This document shows positions 10,290 to 19,723 of a stretch of DNA of 64,000 bases, piece after piece. The position numbers and the translations under genes are program-made. The stretch spans positions 22,321-86,320 of the forward strand of contig JAQXVY010000004.1 in the NCBI GenBank assembly GCA_029225165.1, read 5' to 3'. This stretch comes from Oscillospiraceae bacterium. Lineage in GTDB: Bacteria > Bacillota > Clostridia > Oscillospirales > Acutalibacteraceae. Positions within the stretch are counted from its first letter, which is position 1; each line of letters begins with the position of its first letter. The notes below the pieces were generated by a model. The model had not been told where the DNA came from. It saw only the letters and a list, made by a program, of their open reading frames with translations, and did no database searches.

Positions 10290-11186
10290 ATGAAGGGAAT
10301 TATACTTGCCGGAGGCTCCGGCACAAGACTTTATCCGCTTACAAAGGTAACTTCAAAGCAGTTGTTGCCAATTTACGACAAGCCTATGATTTACTATCCT
10401 ATGTCTGTGCTTATGAATGCAGGCATTCGTGACATTCTCATCATCTCAACACCACAGGATACACCAAGGTTTGAGTCGCTTTTAGGGGACGGTCATCAGT
10501 TCGGGGTAAACCTTTCATACAAGGTTCAGCCATCTCCTGACGGACTTGCACAGGCATTTATCATTGGTGAGGAATTTATCGGTGACGATACTGTGGCAAT
10601 GGTTTTGGGTGACAATATTTTTGCAGGTCACGGACTTAAAAACAGGCTTTTATCTGCTGTTGAAAACGCAGAGCAGGGCAGAGGCGCAACCGTGTTCGGC
10701 TACTATGTTGATGACCCCGAGCGTTTCGGTATTGTTGAATTTGACAAGGACGGCAGAGCAATTTCCATTGAGGAAAAGCCCGAAAAGCCAAAGAGCAACT
10801 ACTGTGTAACAGGACTTTATTTCTACGATAACCGTGTTGTTGAGTATGCAAAAAATCTAAAGCCCTCTGCAAGAGGCGAATTGGAAATCACAGACCTTAA
10901 CAGGATTTACCTTGAAAATAAGGAGCTTAATGTTGAACTTTTGGGACAGGGCTTTACTTGGCTGGACACAGGAACACACGAAAGCCTTGTGGAGGCAACA
11001 AACTTTGTTATGACTATTGAAGGTCATCAACACCGCAAGATAGCCTGTCTTGAGGAGATTGCCTATCTAAACGGATGGATTTCCAAGGAAGAAGTACTTA
11101 AGGTTTACGAAGAGCTGAAGAAAAATCAGTACGGACAGTACCTTAAGGATGTTATTGACGGAAAATATATTGACGCCAACAACTGA
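10290..11186 (+). CDS. rfbA: Glucose-1-phosphate thymidylyltransferase
   Basis: [37 protein letters not shown]. Confidence 0.96.
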   Translation: MKGIILAGGSGTRLYPLTKVTSKQLLPIYDKPMIYYPMSVLMNAGIRDILIISTPQDTPRFESLLGDGHQFGVNLSYKVQPSPDGLAQAFIIGEEFIGDDTVAMVLGDNIFAGHGLKNRLLSAVENAEQGRGATVFGYYVDDPERFGIVEFDKDGRAISIEEKPEKPKSNYCVTGLYFYDNRVVEYAKNLKPSARGELEITDLNRIYLENKELNVELLGQGFTWLDTGTHESLVEATNFVMTIEGHQHRKIACLEEIAYLNGWISKEEVLKVYEELKKNQYGQYLKDVIDGKYIDANN

Positions 11187-11231
11187 TAATTATAAAAATA
11201 AACAAGAAGTACATAAAGTGAGGAGTTTACT

Positions 11232-12251
11232 ATGAATATTATTGTAACCGGCGGAGCAGGATTTATCGGGTCAAACTTTGTTTTTCATATGCTGAAAAAG
11301 TATCCCGATTACAGAATAATTTGTCTTGACAAGCTGACATATGCAGGTAATTTGTCAACCCTGGCACCTGTTATGGACAACCCGAATTTCCGCTTTGTAA
11401 AGGCTGACATCTGCGACAGAGAAGCAGTTTACAACCTTTTTGAGGAGGAAAAGCCTGATATGGTGGTTAACTTTGCGGCGGAAAGCCATGTTGACCGTTC
11501 CATTGAAAACCCTGACATCTTCCTGAAAACTAACATTATGGGTACAGCAGTTCTTATGGACGCTTGTCGCAAGTACGGAATTACCCGTTACCATCAGGTT
11601 TCCACAGATGAGGTTTACGGAGATTTGCCACTTGACAGACCTGACCTTTTCTTTACAGAGGAAACACCGATACACACAAGCAGTCCGTATTCATCATCAA
11701 AGGCAGGAGCAGATTTGCTTGTTCTTGCATACCACAGAACCTACGGTTTGCCTGTTACAATCAGCCGTTGCTCCAACAACTACGGTCCTTATCACTTCCC
11801 TGAAAAGCTGATTCCCCTTATGATAGCAAATGCCCTTAACGACAAGCCTTTGCCTGTTTACGGAGAAGGTCTTAATGTTCGTGACTGGCTCTATGTTGAG
11901 GACCACTGCAAGGCTATCGACCTGATTATCCACAAGGGTAAGGTTGGCGAGGTTTACAATATCGGCGGTCATAACGAGATGAAGAACATTGATATTGTTA
12001 AAATAATCTGCAAGGAGCTTAACAAGCCCGAGAGCCTTATCACATATGTTACAGACCGTAAGGGTCACGATATGCGTTATGCTATTGACCCAACAAAAAT
12101 CCACAATGAGCTTGGCTGGCTCCCTGAAACAATGTTTAAGGACGGCATCAAAAAGACAATTCAGTGGTACCTTGACAACCGTGAATGGTGGGAAACAATC
12201 ATCAGCGGAGAATACCAAAACTACTACGAAAAAATGTACGGTGACAGATAA
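11232..12251 (+). CDS. rfbB: dTDP-glucose 4,6-dehydratase
   Basis: TGGAGFIGSNF, YHQVSTDEVYGDL, YSSSKAGADLL. Confidence 0.96.
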   Translation: MNIIVTGGAGFIGSNFVFHMLKKYPDYRIICLDKLTYAGNLSTLAPVMDNPNFRFVKADICDREAVYNLFEEEKPDMVVNFAAESHVDRSIENPDIFLKTNIMGTAVLMDACRKYGITRYHQVSTDEVYGDLPLDRPDLFFTEETPIHTSSPYSSSKAGADLLVLAYHRTYGLPVTISRCSNNYGPYHFPEKLIPLMIANALNDKPLPVYGEGLNVRDWLYVEDHCKAIDLIIHKGKVGEVYNIGGHNEMKNIDIVKIICKELNKPESLITYVTDRKGHDMRYAIDPTKIHNELGWLPETMFKDGIKKTIQWYLDNREWWETIISGEYQNYYEKMYGDR

Positions 12252-13183
12252 TGAAGGTTTTAGTTACAGGTGTTGCAGGTCAGCTTGGACACGATGTGAT
12301 GAACGAGCTTTATAAAAGGGGTTATGAGGGCGTTGGCTCCGATATAGCGCCCTCTTACAGCGGAAATGAGGACGACACACCGGTTACAACAATGGAGTAT
12401 GTTCCAATGGACATTACAGACGAATCTGTTGTAAAAAAGGTTGTTGCAGAGGTTAACCCCGATGTAGTAGTTCACTGTGCCGCTTGGACTGCTGTTGACA
12501 ATGCAGAGGATGAGGAAAACCTTGACAAGGTTATGACCATCAATGTTAAGGGAACAGAAAATCTTGCAAAATCCTGCAAAGAAAATGACTGCAAAATGGT
12601 GTACATCAGCACCGACTATGTCTTTGACGGACAGGGCGAAAAGCCTTGGGAGGAGGACTGCAAGGATTATGCACCGCTCAATGTTTACGGAAAGTCAAAG
12701 CTCCTTGGGGAACAGGCAGTAAGCTCTGTTCTGGACAAGTACTTTATTGTCCGTATAGCTTGGGTGTTTGGCACAAATGGAGGAAACTTCATCAAAACTA
12801 TGCTCAATGTGGGCAAAAGGTTTGATACATTAAAGGTTGTGAACGACCAGATAGGCACACCTACATATACATTCGATTTGTCACGACTTCTTGTTGATAT
12901 GCTTGAAACAGACAAGTACGGATATTACCACGCAACAAATGAGGGTGGATATATATCCTGGTATGACTTTGCCTGTGAAATTTTCCGTCAGGCGTCACAG
13001 TACGATTCTGCTTACGGCAAGGTGAAGGTTTTGCCTGTTACCACAGAGGAATACGGCGTTTCAAAGGCAGCCCGTCCATTTAACAGCAGACTTAGTAAGG
13101 CAAAGCTAAAGGAAAAGGGTTTTGCTCCTTTACCCCTATGGCAGGACGCACTTAGCAGATATTTAAAGGAAATTGAATTTTAA
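12251..13183 (+). CDS. rfbD: dTDP-4-dehydrorhamnose reductase
   Basis: MKVLVTGVAGQLGHDV, STDYVFDGQGEKPWEE, NVYGKSKLLGEQ. Confidence 0.94.
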   Translation: MKVLVTGVAGQLGHDVMNELYKRGYEGVGSDIAPSYSGNEDDTPVTTMEYVPMDITDESVVKKVVAEVNPDVVVHCAAWTAVDNAEDEENLDKVMTINVKGTENLAKSCKENDCKMVYISTDYVFDGQGEKPWEEDCKDYAPLNVYGKSKLLGEQAVSSVLDKYFIVRIAWVFGTNGGNFIKTMLNVGKRFDTLKVVNDQIGTPTYTFDLSRLLVDMLETDKYGYYHATNEGGYISWYDFACEIFRQASQYDSAYGKVKVLPVTTEEYGVSKAARPFNSRLSKAKLKEKGFAPLPLWQDALSRYLKEIEF

Positions 13184-13199
13184 AAAAGAGGATTTTGTT

Positions 13200-13802
13200 A
13201 TGTCACAGATTAAGGTTACAAAATGTCCTATTGAGGGACTTTACATCATTGAACCGGCAGTTCACGGTGACAGCCGAGGATATTTTATGGAAACATACAA
13301 CAAAAAGGATATGGAAGAATGTGGTCTGAATATGGACTTCGTTCAGGACAATCAAAGTATGTCCACCAAGGGTGTGCTTAGAGGACTTCACTTCCAAAAG
13401 GAATATCCACAGGGCAAGCTTGTTCGTGCAATCAAGGGCAGTGTTTTTGATGTTGCGGTTGACCTCCGTTCAGGCAGTGAAACCTACGGAAAGTGGTTTG
13501 GCGTTGAGCTTACCGAGGAAAACAAAAAGCAGTTTTATATCTCAGAAGGCTTTGCCCACGGATTTCTTGTACTTTCCGAAACAGCAGAATTTTGCTACAA
13601 GGTAACTGACTTTTACCACCCCGGTGACGAGGGCGGACTTGCATGGAACGACCCTGAAATCGGCATTGAGTGGCCAAGCCTTGTAGGTGAATACAAGGGC
13701 AGTGCCGACTCGGAGGGCTACACCCTTGAGGACGGAACTCCACTTAACCTTAGTGACAAGGACAAAAAGTGGCTTGGGCTAAAGGACACATTTAAATTTT
13801 AA
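13200..13802 (+). CDS. rfbC: dTDP-4-dehydrorhamnose 3,5-epimerase
   Basis: ORF track start 13173; preferred ATG 13200. DSRGYFMETY, GVLRGLHFQ, EGFAHGFLVLSE. Confidence 0.95.
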   Translation: MSQIKVTKCPIEGLYIIEPAVHGDSRGYFMETYNKKDMEECGLNMDFVQDNQSMSTKGVLRGLHFQKEYPQGKLVRAIKGSVFDVAVDLRSGSETYGKWFGVELTEENKKQFYISEGFAHGFLVLSETAEFCYKVTDFYHPGDEGGLAWNDPEIGIEWPSLVGEYKGSADSEGYTLEDGTPLNLSDKDKKWLGLKDTFKF

Positions 13803-13823
13803 GAGTTTTTTGGAGGTGTTAAT

Positions 13824-14003
13824 ATGGCAAAATCAAATTGCGATATGTGCGCGCATTATATCTATGATGAAGAATTTGACTATTACACCTGTGATATTAA
13901 TTTAGACGAGGACGAGGCGGTCAGATTTATGCAGGGCAATTTTGACAATTGTTCATTTTACGACCCCTATGATGAATATAAAATCGTAAGAAAGCAGAAC
14001 TAA
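13824..14003 (+). CDS. Small Cys-containing acidic protein (DUF6472-like), 59 aa; missed by the ORF track
   Basis: GGAGG 6 nt upstream of ATG; MAKSNCDMCAHYIYDEEFDYYTCDINLDEDEAVRFMQGNFDNCSFYDPYDEYKIVRKQN. Confidence 0.75.
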   Translation: MAKSNCDMCAHYIYDEEFDYYTCDINLDEDEAVRFMQGNFDNCSFYDPYDEYKIVRKQN

Positions 14004-14011
14004 TGTTGAAA

Positions 14012-14045
14012 ATATGCTCCCGTGGTTTCACAGGAGCATTTTATT
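14012..14045 (+). terminator. Intrinsic terminator
   Basis: ATGCTCC...GGAGCAT followed by TTTA. Confidence 0.6.
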
Positions 14046-14047
14046 CA

Positions 14048-14215
14048 TTTAGGGAAACACTGATTAAATCATTTGCACAGATTGTGCAGTCAGATTTTTT
14101 GTCGGTATGTTCAAAAAACCGTAGGAATACTGACGTATTGCGAGGATTTTTTGGGCATACCGACGGAAAATATGCAAACAAGATGTGTAAAGTGATTTAT
14201 TCAGTGTTTCCTTAG
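14048..14215. mobile_element. MITE-like palindromic element, copy E1
   Basis: Ends TTAGGGAAACACTGATTAAATCA / (rc) CTAAGGAAACACTGAATAAATCA; near-identical inverted copy at 52669-52835; shared 28-bp core at 14119-14146. Confidence 0.8.
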
Positions 14216-14485
14216 TTATACTATGCCGTTGATAAAAAATCTGGCATATTTTGTAATATACAGGTATAATAAGACAGTTTTTGTCCTGTAATTTTGCACA
14301 AATAAATTTTCAAAAAATGCTTTCTGAATATGCACAAAATGGAAAATTGAGTTTTAAGAAAATAACTGTGCAAAAAAATTGTTTCATTATAAAATATGTG
14401 ATATAATCCTATAGTCAGAAAATATAATTAAAGGGTTAGAATAAAACACAGTTTTATGTTACTAATCAGATTTTGGAGGTAAAGT

Positions 14486-15283
14486 ATGATTTGTAAAAAT
14501 TGCGGTAAAGAAATTGCGGATAACTCCCGTTTTTGCACACTTTGCGGTGCAAAGCAGGATGAACAAAGTGCACCTGTACAGCAGACTGCTCCCGTTCAGA
14601 ATGAAACACCTGTTTCAAACGAAGTTCCGCCACAGGGAACAGCCCCTGTTGAAAATGCAGTGCCTACACAGACAACTGTTGACCCGGCCGGTCAGCCCAC
14701 AGGAGTACCTTATCAGCCAACAGCTCCCGTTGCAAAGAAGTTTGACTTTAAGAAGTATCTTCCCATGCTAATTGCCATTGCCGGTGGAGTAGTAGCAGTT
14801 ATCATTGTTATTTGTGTTGTTGTGAACATTGTATCCAACAGCGGTGTTAAGGGTGTTGTTAACCGTATGGAAGACGCTGTCAACGACAGGGATATTGATA
14901 AGTTTAAGGAACTATATCCTGATTTCGTTGTTGAGGAAATGGATATTGACGAGGAAACAATGGAAAGCGCTTTCGGCTTGATTGACGGCTTTGATTTTGA
15001 TGTTGACTTTGAAGTTGTTGACGAAGAGGATATTACAGACGAGGACTATGAGTATGATGACTCTATGACTTGGGCTGAATATATTCAGGAAAATTATGCC
15101 GACAACTATATTGAATATGATGACGAAGAAGTTGACGCAGTTAGTAAGGTTACTGTTAAAATGGAAATGGACTTTGACAACGGTATTGCAAACGCACTTG
15201 CAGATGCTTTAACCGATTCTGTTGAGGAAAAGGAAATAACCTGTGTTAAGGTTGACGGCGACTGGTACATTTATGAAAATTAA
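14486..15283 (+). CDS. Zinc-ribbon domain, single-TM protein with acidic extracytoplasmic domain
   Basis: MICKNCGKEIADNSRFCTLCGAKQ zinc ribbon, Pro/Gln/Thr-rich linker, TM, acidic C-terminus. Confidence 0.8.
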   Translation: MICKNCGKEIADNSRFCTLCGAKQDEQSAPVQQTAPVQNETPVSNEVPPQGTAPVENAVPTQTTVDPAGQPTGVPYQPTAPVAKKFDFKKYLPMLIAIAGGVVAVIIVICVVVNIVSNSGVKGVVNRMEDAVNDRDIDKFKELYPDFVVEEMDIDEETMESAFGLIDGFDFDVDFEVVDEEDITDEDYEYDDSMTWAEYIQENYADNYIEYDDEEVDAVSKVTVKMEMDFDNGIANALADALTDSVEEKEITCVKVDGDWYIYEN

Positions 15284-15302
15284 TTAATCAAACTTCACCA
15301 CA

Positions 15303-15329
15303 AAGCTCCCGTAATAGGGAGCTTTTCTT
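15303..15329. terminator. Intrinsic terminator between convergent genes
   Basis: AAGCTCCC GTAATA GGGAGCTT TTC. Confidence 0.65.
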
Positions 15330-15338
15330 ATGTGATAG

Positions 15339-16271
15339 TTATTGCAGAAAAATACCAAACAATAAGGGAATTGTCACAATGCACATCAGCTGGCTGACAA
15401 GTGCAAGGCTACCTCCCAGCTTTGGGTCTTTTCCGTATGCCGAGGGGATAATAACTGTGTTAAGTCCCAACGGCATTGCGTTGGCACAAAGGGCAACGCT
15501 TACAATATCCTTTGGAGTGTTAAGTAAGTTAAGAATCACCACAATTAGAAGGGGCATAACAAAAATCCTTGCAACTGCAATGATATATACCTTGTAGTTT
15601 TTCAGCTGACTTAAAATAGGATAACTGCCGATTACAAAGCCTGTAAGTATCATAGCCATAGGGGACATTGCCTTTGATGCTCCGCCTATGATAGAGGGCA
15701 AAAAGTTTAGCTGTGCAGGAATATACCTAAGTGCATTTGTAAGCCCCATAACAGCACCTATAAGCAGGGATATGCATATTGGGTTAAGGAAACTTTTAAA
15801 GGAAAAACTCCTGTTGCCCTCAGTTGGAATAAGCCAAGCAACTCCCAAGGAAAATGTATATAGGTTTAGAGGGAGAATAAACAGCAGATAGTCAAACAGC
15901 AGCTCAGGTGCAACGCCCTCAACGAAAGCAATTCCCAAAAAGGCAAAATTGCACACAGTAAAGGAGTAGCGGTATATCCGCTGAATGTATGGGTCTTTGT
16001 GAAAAAATCTACCGAATAAAAGCCCTACAATAATGCAAAAAAGCAAAATTACAGAGGAATACAGCATAATATGCCATTTGCTCACAAAATTCTCCACAGT
16101 ACATTTGTCCATAAAGGTGTTAATAATGGTTGCCGGCATAAGTATATAGTTTAAAAGTCTGGATATTACCGTTGGAGTATTTTCAGGCAAAAATTTTCCC
16201 CTACACAGGAAAAATCCCATACCCATATACCCAAACAGAATAAGTATTTGATTAATTGTGGTCAAAAGCAT
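15339..16271 (-). CDS. AEC (auxin efflux carrier) family transporter
   Basis: About 10 TM segments; PTVISRLLNYILMPATIINTF and MPLGLNTVIIPSAYGKD typical of the family. Confidence 0.85.
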   Translation of the reverse strand: MLLTTINQILILFGYMGMGFFLCRGKFLPENTPTVISRLLNYILMPATIINTFMDKCTVENFVSKWHIMLYSSVILLFCIIVGLLFGRFFHKDPYIQRIYRYSFTVCNFAFLGIAFVEGVAPELLFDYLLFILPLNLYTFSLGVAWLIPTEGNRSFSFKSFLNPICISLLIGAVMGLTNALRYIPAQLNFLPSIIGGASKAMSPMAMILTGFVIGSYPILSQLKNYKVYIIAVARIFVMPLLIVVILNLLNTPKDIVSVALCANAMPLGLNTVIIPSAYGKDPKLGGSLALVSQLMCIVTIPLLFGIFLQ

Positions 16272-16371
16272 AAAATCCCCCTAAGGTATTGTTAGAAAAA
16301 CAGAAAGTATTATTCCTGTTTTTTGAATTTATCCCATTATCCATACAATAATGTCATTCATAGCCACCACT

Positions 16372-16532
16372 CTGTCATTCCGAGCTTGTCGAGGAATCTG
16401 AAAGGAAAGCAGTCGTGCATAAAGCGACACTATCAGGTTATATGAAAATATTATTTCTCTAACAAAATCGGTGACAGAGGAAGGGGATTCCTCGCTACGC
16501 TCGGAATGACAGGGTGTTGTGCGGAATGACAG
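16372..16532 (-). repeat. Dispersed repeat bounded by TGTCATTCCGAGC, copy R1 (inverted relative to R2/R3)
   Basis: CTGTCATTCCGAGCTTGTCGAGGAATC...GGATTCCTCGCTACGCTCGGAATGACAG; its reverse complement aligns with 17913-18061. Confidence 0.8.
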
Positions 16533-16608
16533 GCGGATGGGCTTTTATTTCTTGACCTTGTGTTTGATTAATGATAGAATTATCGTATAACATTACAGGA
16601 GTTTAGTT

Positions 16609-17895
16609 TTGGAAAGAGTAAAAAATCAATCGGACAAAAATATAAATAAAGAAAAAACACCCATCAGCATAATCAGGGTGACAGTAGGTGCATCAATAGG
16701 TGTTTGCGTTCTTGTACTTCTTTGGCTTTTTGTGTACTATACAGGAATTTTTGATGTATCCCCAAGTGGCTTTGAGGTGAATATGAGGGGTAGCGGTATG
16801 GAGATTGTAAGCTATACCGGAGAAGAAAAAAATCTCAAAATTCCCAAAACTATCAACGGTCACAAGGTGGTTTATATAGGTGAAAAAGCCTTTTACAAAA
16901 ATGACACCGTGGAAAAGCTTGTGTTGCCCTCAACAGTAAAAGAGGTTGGCAAACAGGCCTTTGCCGATACAAAATCACTAAAAGAGATTGAATTTTCCTC
17001 AAAATACACCCAGTTTGGTGAGGGTGCTTTTGAAAATTCCTCTGTTGTAAAGGCAAAGCTTCCTACAAGACTGCAAAAAATCAGCGATTGTATGTTCAAA
17101 AATTGCAAAAGTGTTACAAATGTGTCCTTTCCTGATGACCTGAAAAGCATAGGTGATGAGGCTTTTTCGGGATGTTCCTCCCTGAAATCAATGACCATAG
17201 GTGACGAGGTCCTAAAAATCGGAAAGGATGCCTTTGCCAACGAGCAAACAGGCTTTACACTAAACAGTATTATCGGCAGTGAAACAGAAAACTATGCCAG
17301 AGATAACGGAATTGAGTATGTTCCCTGCAACTCCTATTATGAGGCTTATACAAAATATAGTTTACACTACGGCAAAAACAGCCTTAACACCCAACAGGTT
17401 TCCGAGGGCAGAAGAGGAATCCTGTCTTTCTTCCCAAGTGCAACAGGCTACTACCGAATTACCCTTGAGGGCAAGGGCGTTAGCTTTTTTGTTACAGACG
17501 CAATCAAGGATAACCAAGTTTGTCCCTCAATAAAGGGTGACGAAAGCGACTTTATCGGTTATTATCAGCAGGGAAAGGAGTACTTTTTCCCTGTTCGTTC
17601 CGACGGATTTGTAAACTATGAAGTAAATGTTGCAAAAACGGACAAGGACATTGCCTCTATGTACAAAAAGGGAGAAAATCTGCTGAAAGGCAAGGGCAAG
17701 TGCAGTCTTGACAGCGGTTCTTCTCTGTATAAAAACCACAGCACAAATTCGGAAAATGTAGCGCAGGTTAATTCCGACATTATGCTTACAAAGGTGCTTG
17801 ACTACTATATCGAGGACAGCAAACACATATGGTATCAAATCAACGCCAATGTGGGCGGAGCAGGCAAGCAGGATTTGTGGTTTAGGAGTAAATAG
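16609..17895 (+). CDS. BspA-type leucine-rich-repeat surface protein (TTG start)
   Basis: N-terminal TM; LRR_5 repeats (IGEKAFYKNDTVEKLVLPSTVKEVGKQAFADTKSLKEIEF; IGDEAFSGCSSLKSMTIGDEVLKIGKDAF). Confidence 0.85.
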   Translation: MERVKNQSDKNINKEKTPISIIRVTVGASIGVCVLVLLWLFVYYTGIFDVSPSGFEVNMRGSGMEIVSYTGEEKNLKIPKTINGHKVVYIGEKAFYKNDTVEKLVLPSTVKEVGKQAFADTKSLKEIEFSSKYTQFGEGAFENSSVVKAKLPTRLQKISDCMFKNCKSVTNVSFPDDLKSIGDEAFSGCSSLKSMTIGDEVLKIGKDAFANEQTGFTLNSIIGSETENYARDNGIEYVPCNSYYEAYTKYSLHYGKNSLNTQQVSEGRRGILSFFPSATGYYRITLEGKGVSFFVTDAIKDNQVCPSIKGDESDFIGYYQQGKEYFFPVRSDGFVNYEVNVAKTDKDIASMYKKGENLLKGKGKCSLDSGSSLYKNHSTNSENVAQVNSDIMLTKVLDYYIEDSKHIWYQINANVGGAGKQDLWFRSK

Positions 17896-17912
17896 GGTTT
17901 TCACCACTACCT

Positions 17913-18061
17913 CTGTCATTCCGAGCTTGTCGAGGAATCCCCTTCCTCTATCACTCATTTTGTTAGAGAAATCATACTTTTATATAACCTATTGGTGTCG
18001 ATTAATGCACTACTGCTTTCCTTTCAGATTCTTCGGTCGTTTCACTTCCTTAGAATGACAG
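17913..18061 (+). repeat. Dispersed repeat bounded by TGTCATTCCGAGC, copy R2
   Basis: CTGTCATTCCGAGCTTGTCGAGGAATCC...TTAGAATGACAGG; similar to R1 (inverted) and R3. Confidence 0.8.
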
Positions 18062-18120
18062 GGAGAGAAGTTTCACCCCCCCTCAGAATGACAAGATGAG
18101 TGGCATAAGGCGAAAAAAAC

Positions 18121-18168
18121 AAAAAATGGTCTGTCGCAAATCTAAGAATTTAGCGATAGACCATTTTG
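18121..18168. terminator. Bidirectional intrinsic terminator
   Basis: AAAATGGTCTGTCGC...GCGATAGACCATTTT. Confidence 0.7.
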
Positions 18169-18205
18169 TCATATTATTTTGTAATTATAATTTTTGCAAA
18201 CTTCC

Positions 18206-18787
18206 TCAATTCCTCTTCAGGTCGTCCAAGCTCCACTTTGTGCCTGTGTCGTGTTCAATATAGTCAAGGAGCTTGTCGCTGTCGTCAAAATATCTGTAAA
18301 GGTCACTGCATTTTTCCCTTACAAAGCCCTCACGCATTGAATGTTCCATCATTTCTTCCATACTGTCGTAATATCCGTTGATGTTGTAAACTGCTATTGG
18401 CTTGTTGTGTCTGCCAAGCTGTTTAAGGGTGACAATCTCAAAAAATTCTTCAAAGGTACCAACACCGCCGGGTACAATGATAAAGGCGTCTGCCATATCC
18501 TCCATTTTTGCCTTTCTTTCCCTCATTGTATCTGTGGTGAAAAGCTCTGTACATTCCTCAAAAAGTCCCTCAATGCCCTCTTCAACAAAGAATTTCGGCA
18601 CAACGCCGTAGATTTCTCCGCCGGCTTTCTTCATACCTCTTGCAGAGGCACCCATAAGTCCTTCGCCTCCTGCACCGAAAACAAGCTGATGATTCCTTTT
18701 ACCCATCTCATATGCAAATTCCTCAACAGTTTTGATGTAGTTTTCGTTTATTATATTACTGGCTGAGCCAAAAACACATATTTTCAT
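18206..18787 (-). CDS. TIGR00730/LOG family Rossmann-fold protein
   Basis: FGAGGEGLMGASARG and VPGGVGTFEEFFE motifs. Confidence 0.92.
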   Translation of the reverse strand: MKICVFGSASNIINENYIKTVEEFAYEMGKRNHQLVFGAGGEGLMGASARGMKKAGGEIYGVVPKFFVEEGIEGLFEECTELFTTDTMRERKAKMEDMADAFIIVPGGVGTFEEFFEIVTLKQLGRHNKPIAVYNINGYYDSMEEMMEHSMREGFVREKCSDLYRYFDDSDKLLDYIEHDTGTKWSLDDLKRN

Positions 18788-18928
18788 ATTGATACCTCTT
18801 TTTATATATCTTTTTTCTGAATATATTATATATTATATTTTAACTTTTATCAATAAATAACTGTGTTGTAAATGGGATTTTATAGTAGTATAATTTATAT
18901 ATAGTCTTTTTTTAAAAGGTGAAAGGTT

Positions 18929-19531
18929 ATGTCGTATATTTGCTTAATCGGAAATGAATATGGTATAGTTGCCGCCTCGGATTCAAGAGAAACTGTGGGT
19001 AATGGAAAATATTTTGACAATCGGCAAAAGGTATTTTGCGACAAAAAGCAGGGGCTTATTTGGGCTTGTTGCGGAATTACAAAGCATTTGGGCAAGGATT
19101 ATCTTCGTCTTGTGGAATTTATTATGAGGGACAGCAAAACTACCTTTGACCAAAAGCTTGATTACCTTGAAAAGAGCATATGCAAGGTTACTGCACAGGC
19201 TGTTGACGACTTAGGCTCAAAAAGTGCTATGGATATTCTTGTGGGTAAGGTGGACAAACGCACAATGATGATAAGAATGAACTTCGCTATGGGGAATATG
19301 GACAGAAAGGTGTTCTTTTCGCCCTTAGCCTTAGAGGGCGGATGCGGAAAATTGCTGTGTCCCAAGATGAAGTTAAAGGAATACAAAGATCTTTTGCTGC
19401 CCGACCTAAAGAAATATGCTCATAATCGTGTTGAAAGCGTAATATATAAAGATAGAGAATTATCGGCAAATTGCCCGTCAAGAGAAAATTCCGTTGGCGG
19501 AAGAGTACTTTGTGAGTGTATAAAAAGGTAA
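18929..19531 (+). CDS. Hypothetical protein, possibly Ntn-hydrolase/proteasome-like
   Basis: IVAASDSRETVGNGKYFDNRQKVFCDKKQGLIWACCG resembles the N-terminal strand region of proteasome-like Ntn hydrolases; weak. Confidence 0.45.
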   Translation: MSYICLIGNEYGIVAASDSRETVGNGKYFDNRQKVFCDKKQGLIWACCGITKHLGKDYLRLVEFIMRDSKTTFDQKLDYLEKSICKVTAQAVDDLGSKSAMDILVGKVDKRTMMIRMNFAMGNMDRKVFFSPLALEGGCGKLLCPKMKLKEYKDLLLPDLKKYAHNRVESVIYKDRELSANCPSRENSVGGRVLCECIKR

Positions 19532-19723
19532 ATTTAGGTATTTTAATCCCGTATTAAAGAATTGTTAATAATTTGTTCATAAAATTTATGCTTTTTTAAT
19601 AGTTTTTTCAAAATAAAGTTATGGAAAGTGAGAATAGTTTATTATTCGGCAATTTGGTATAATCAAATATAGTTAGACTGATAGATTGAGAATAGATTAT
19701 TTTTAGAAAGAGGGTTCTTATTT

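Noticed and set aside
14003-14215. 70-aa ORF (and its homologue 52669-52860)
   Set aside because: Similarity between the two is due to the shared MITE-like element, not a gene; no RBS and the frame spans TIRs.
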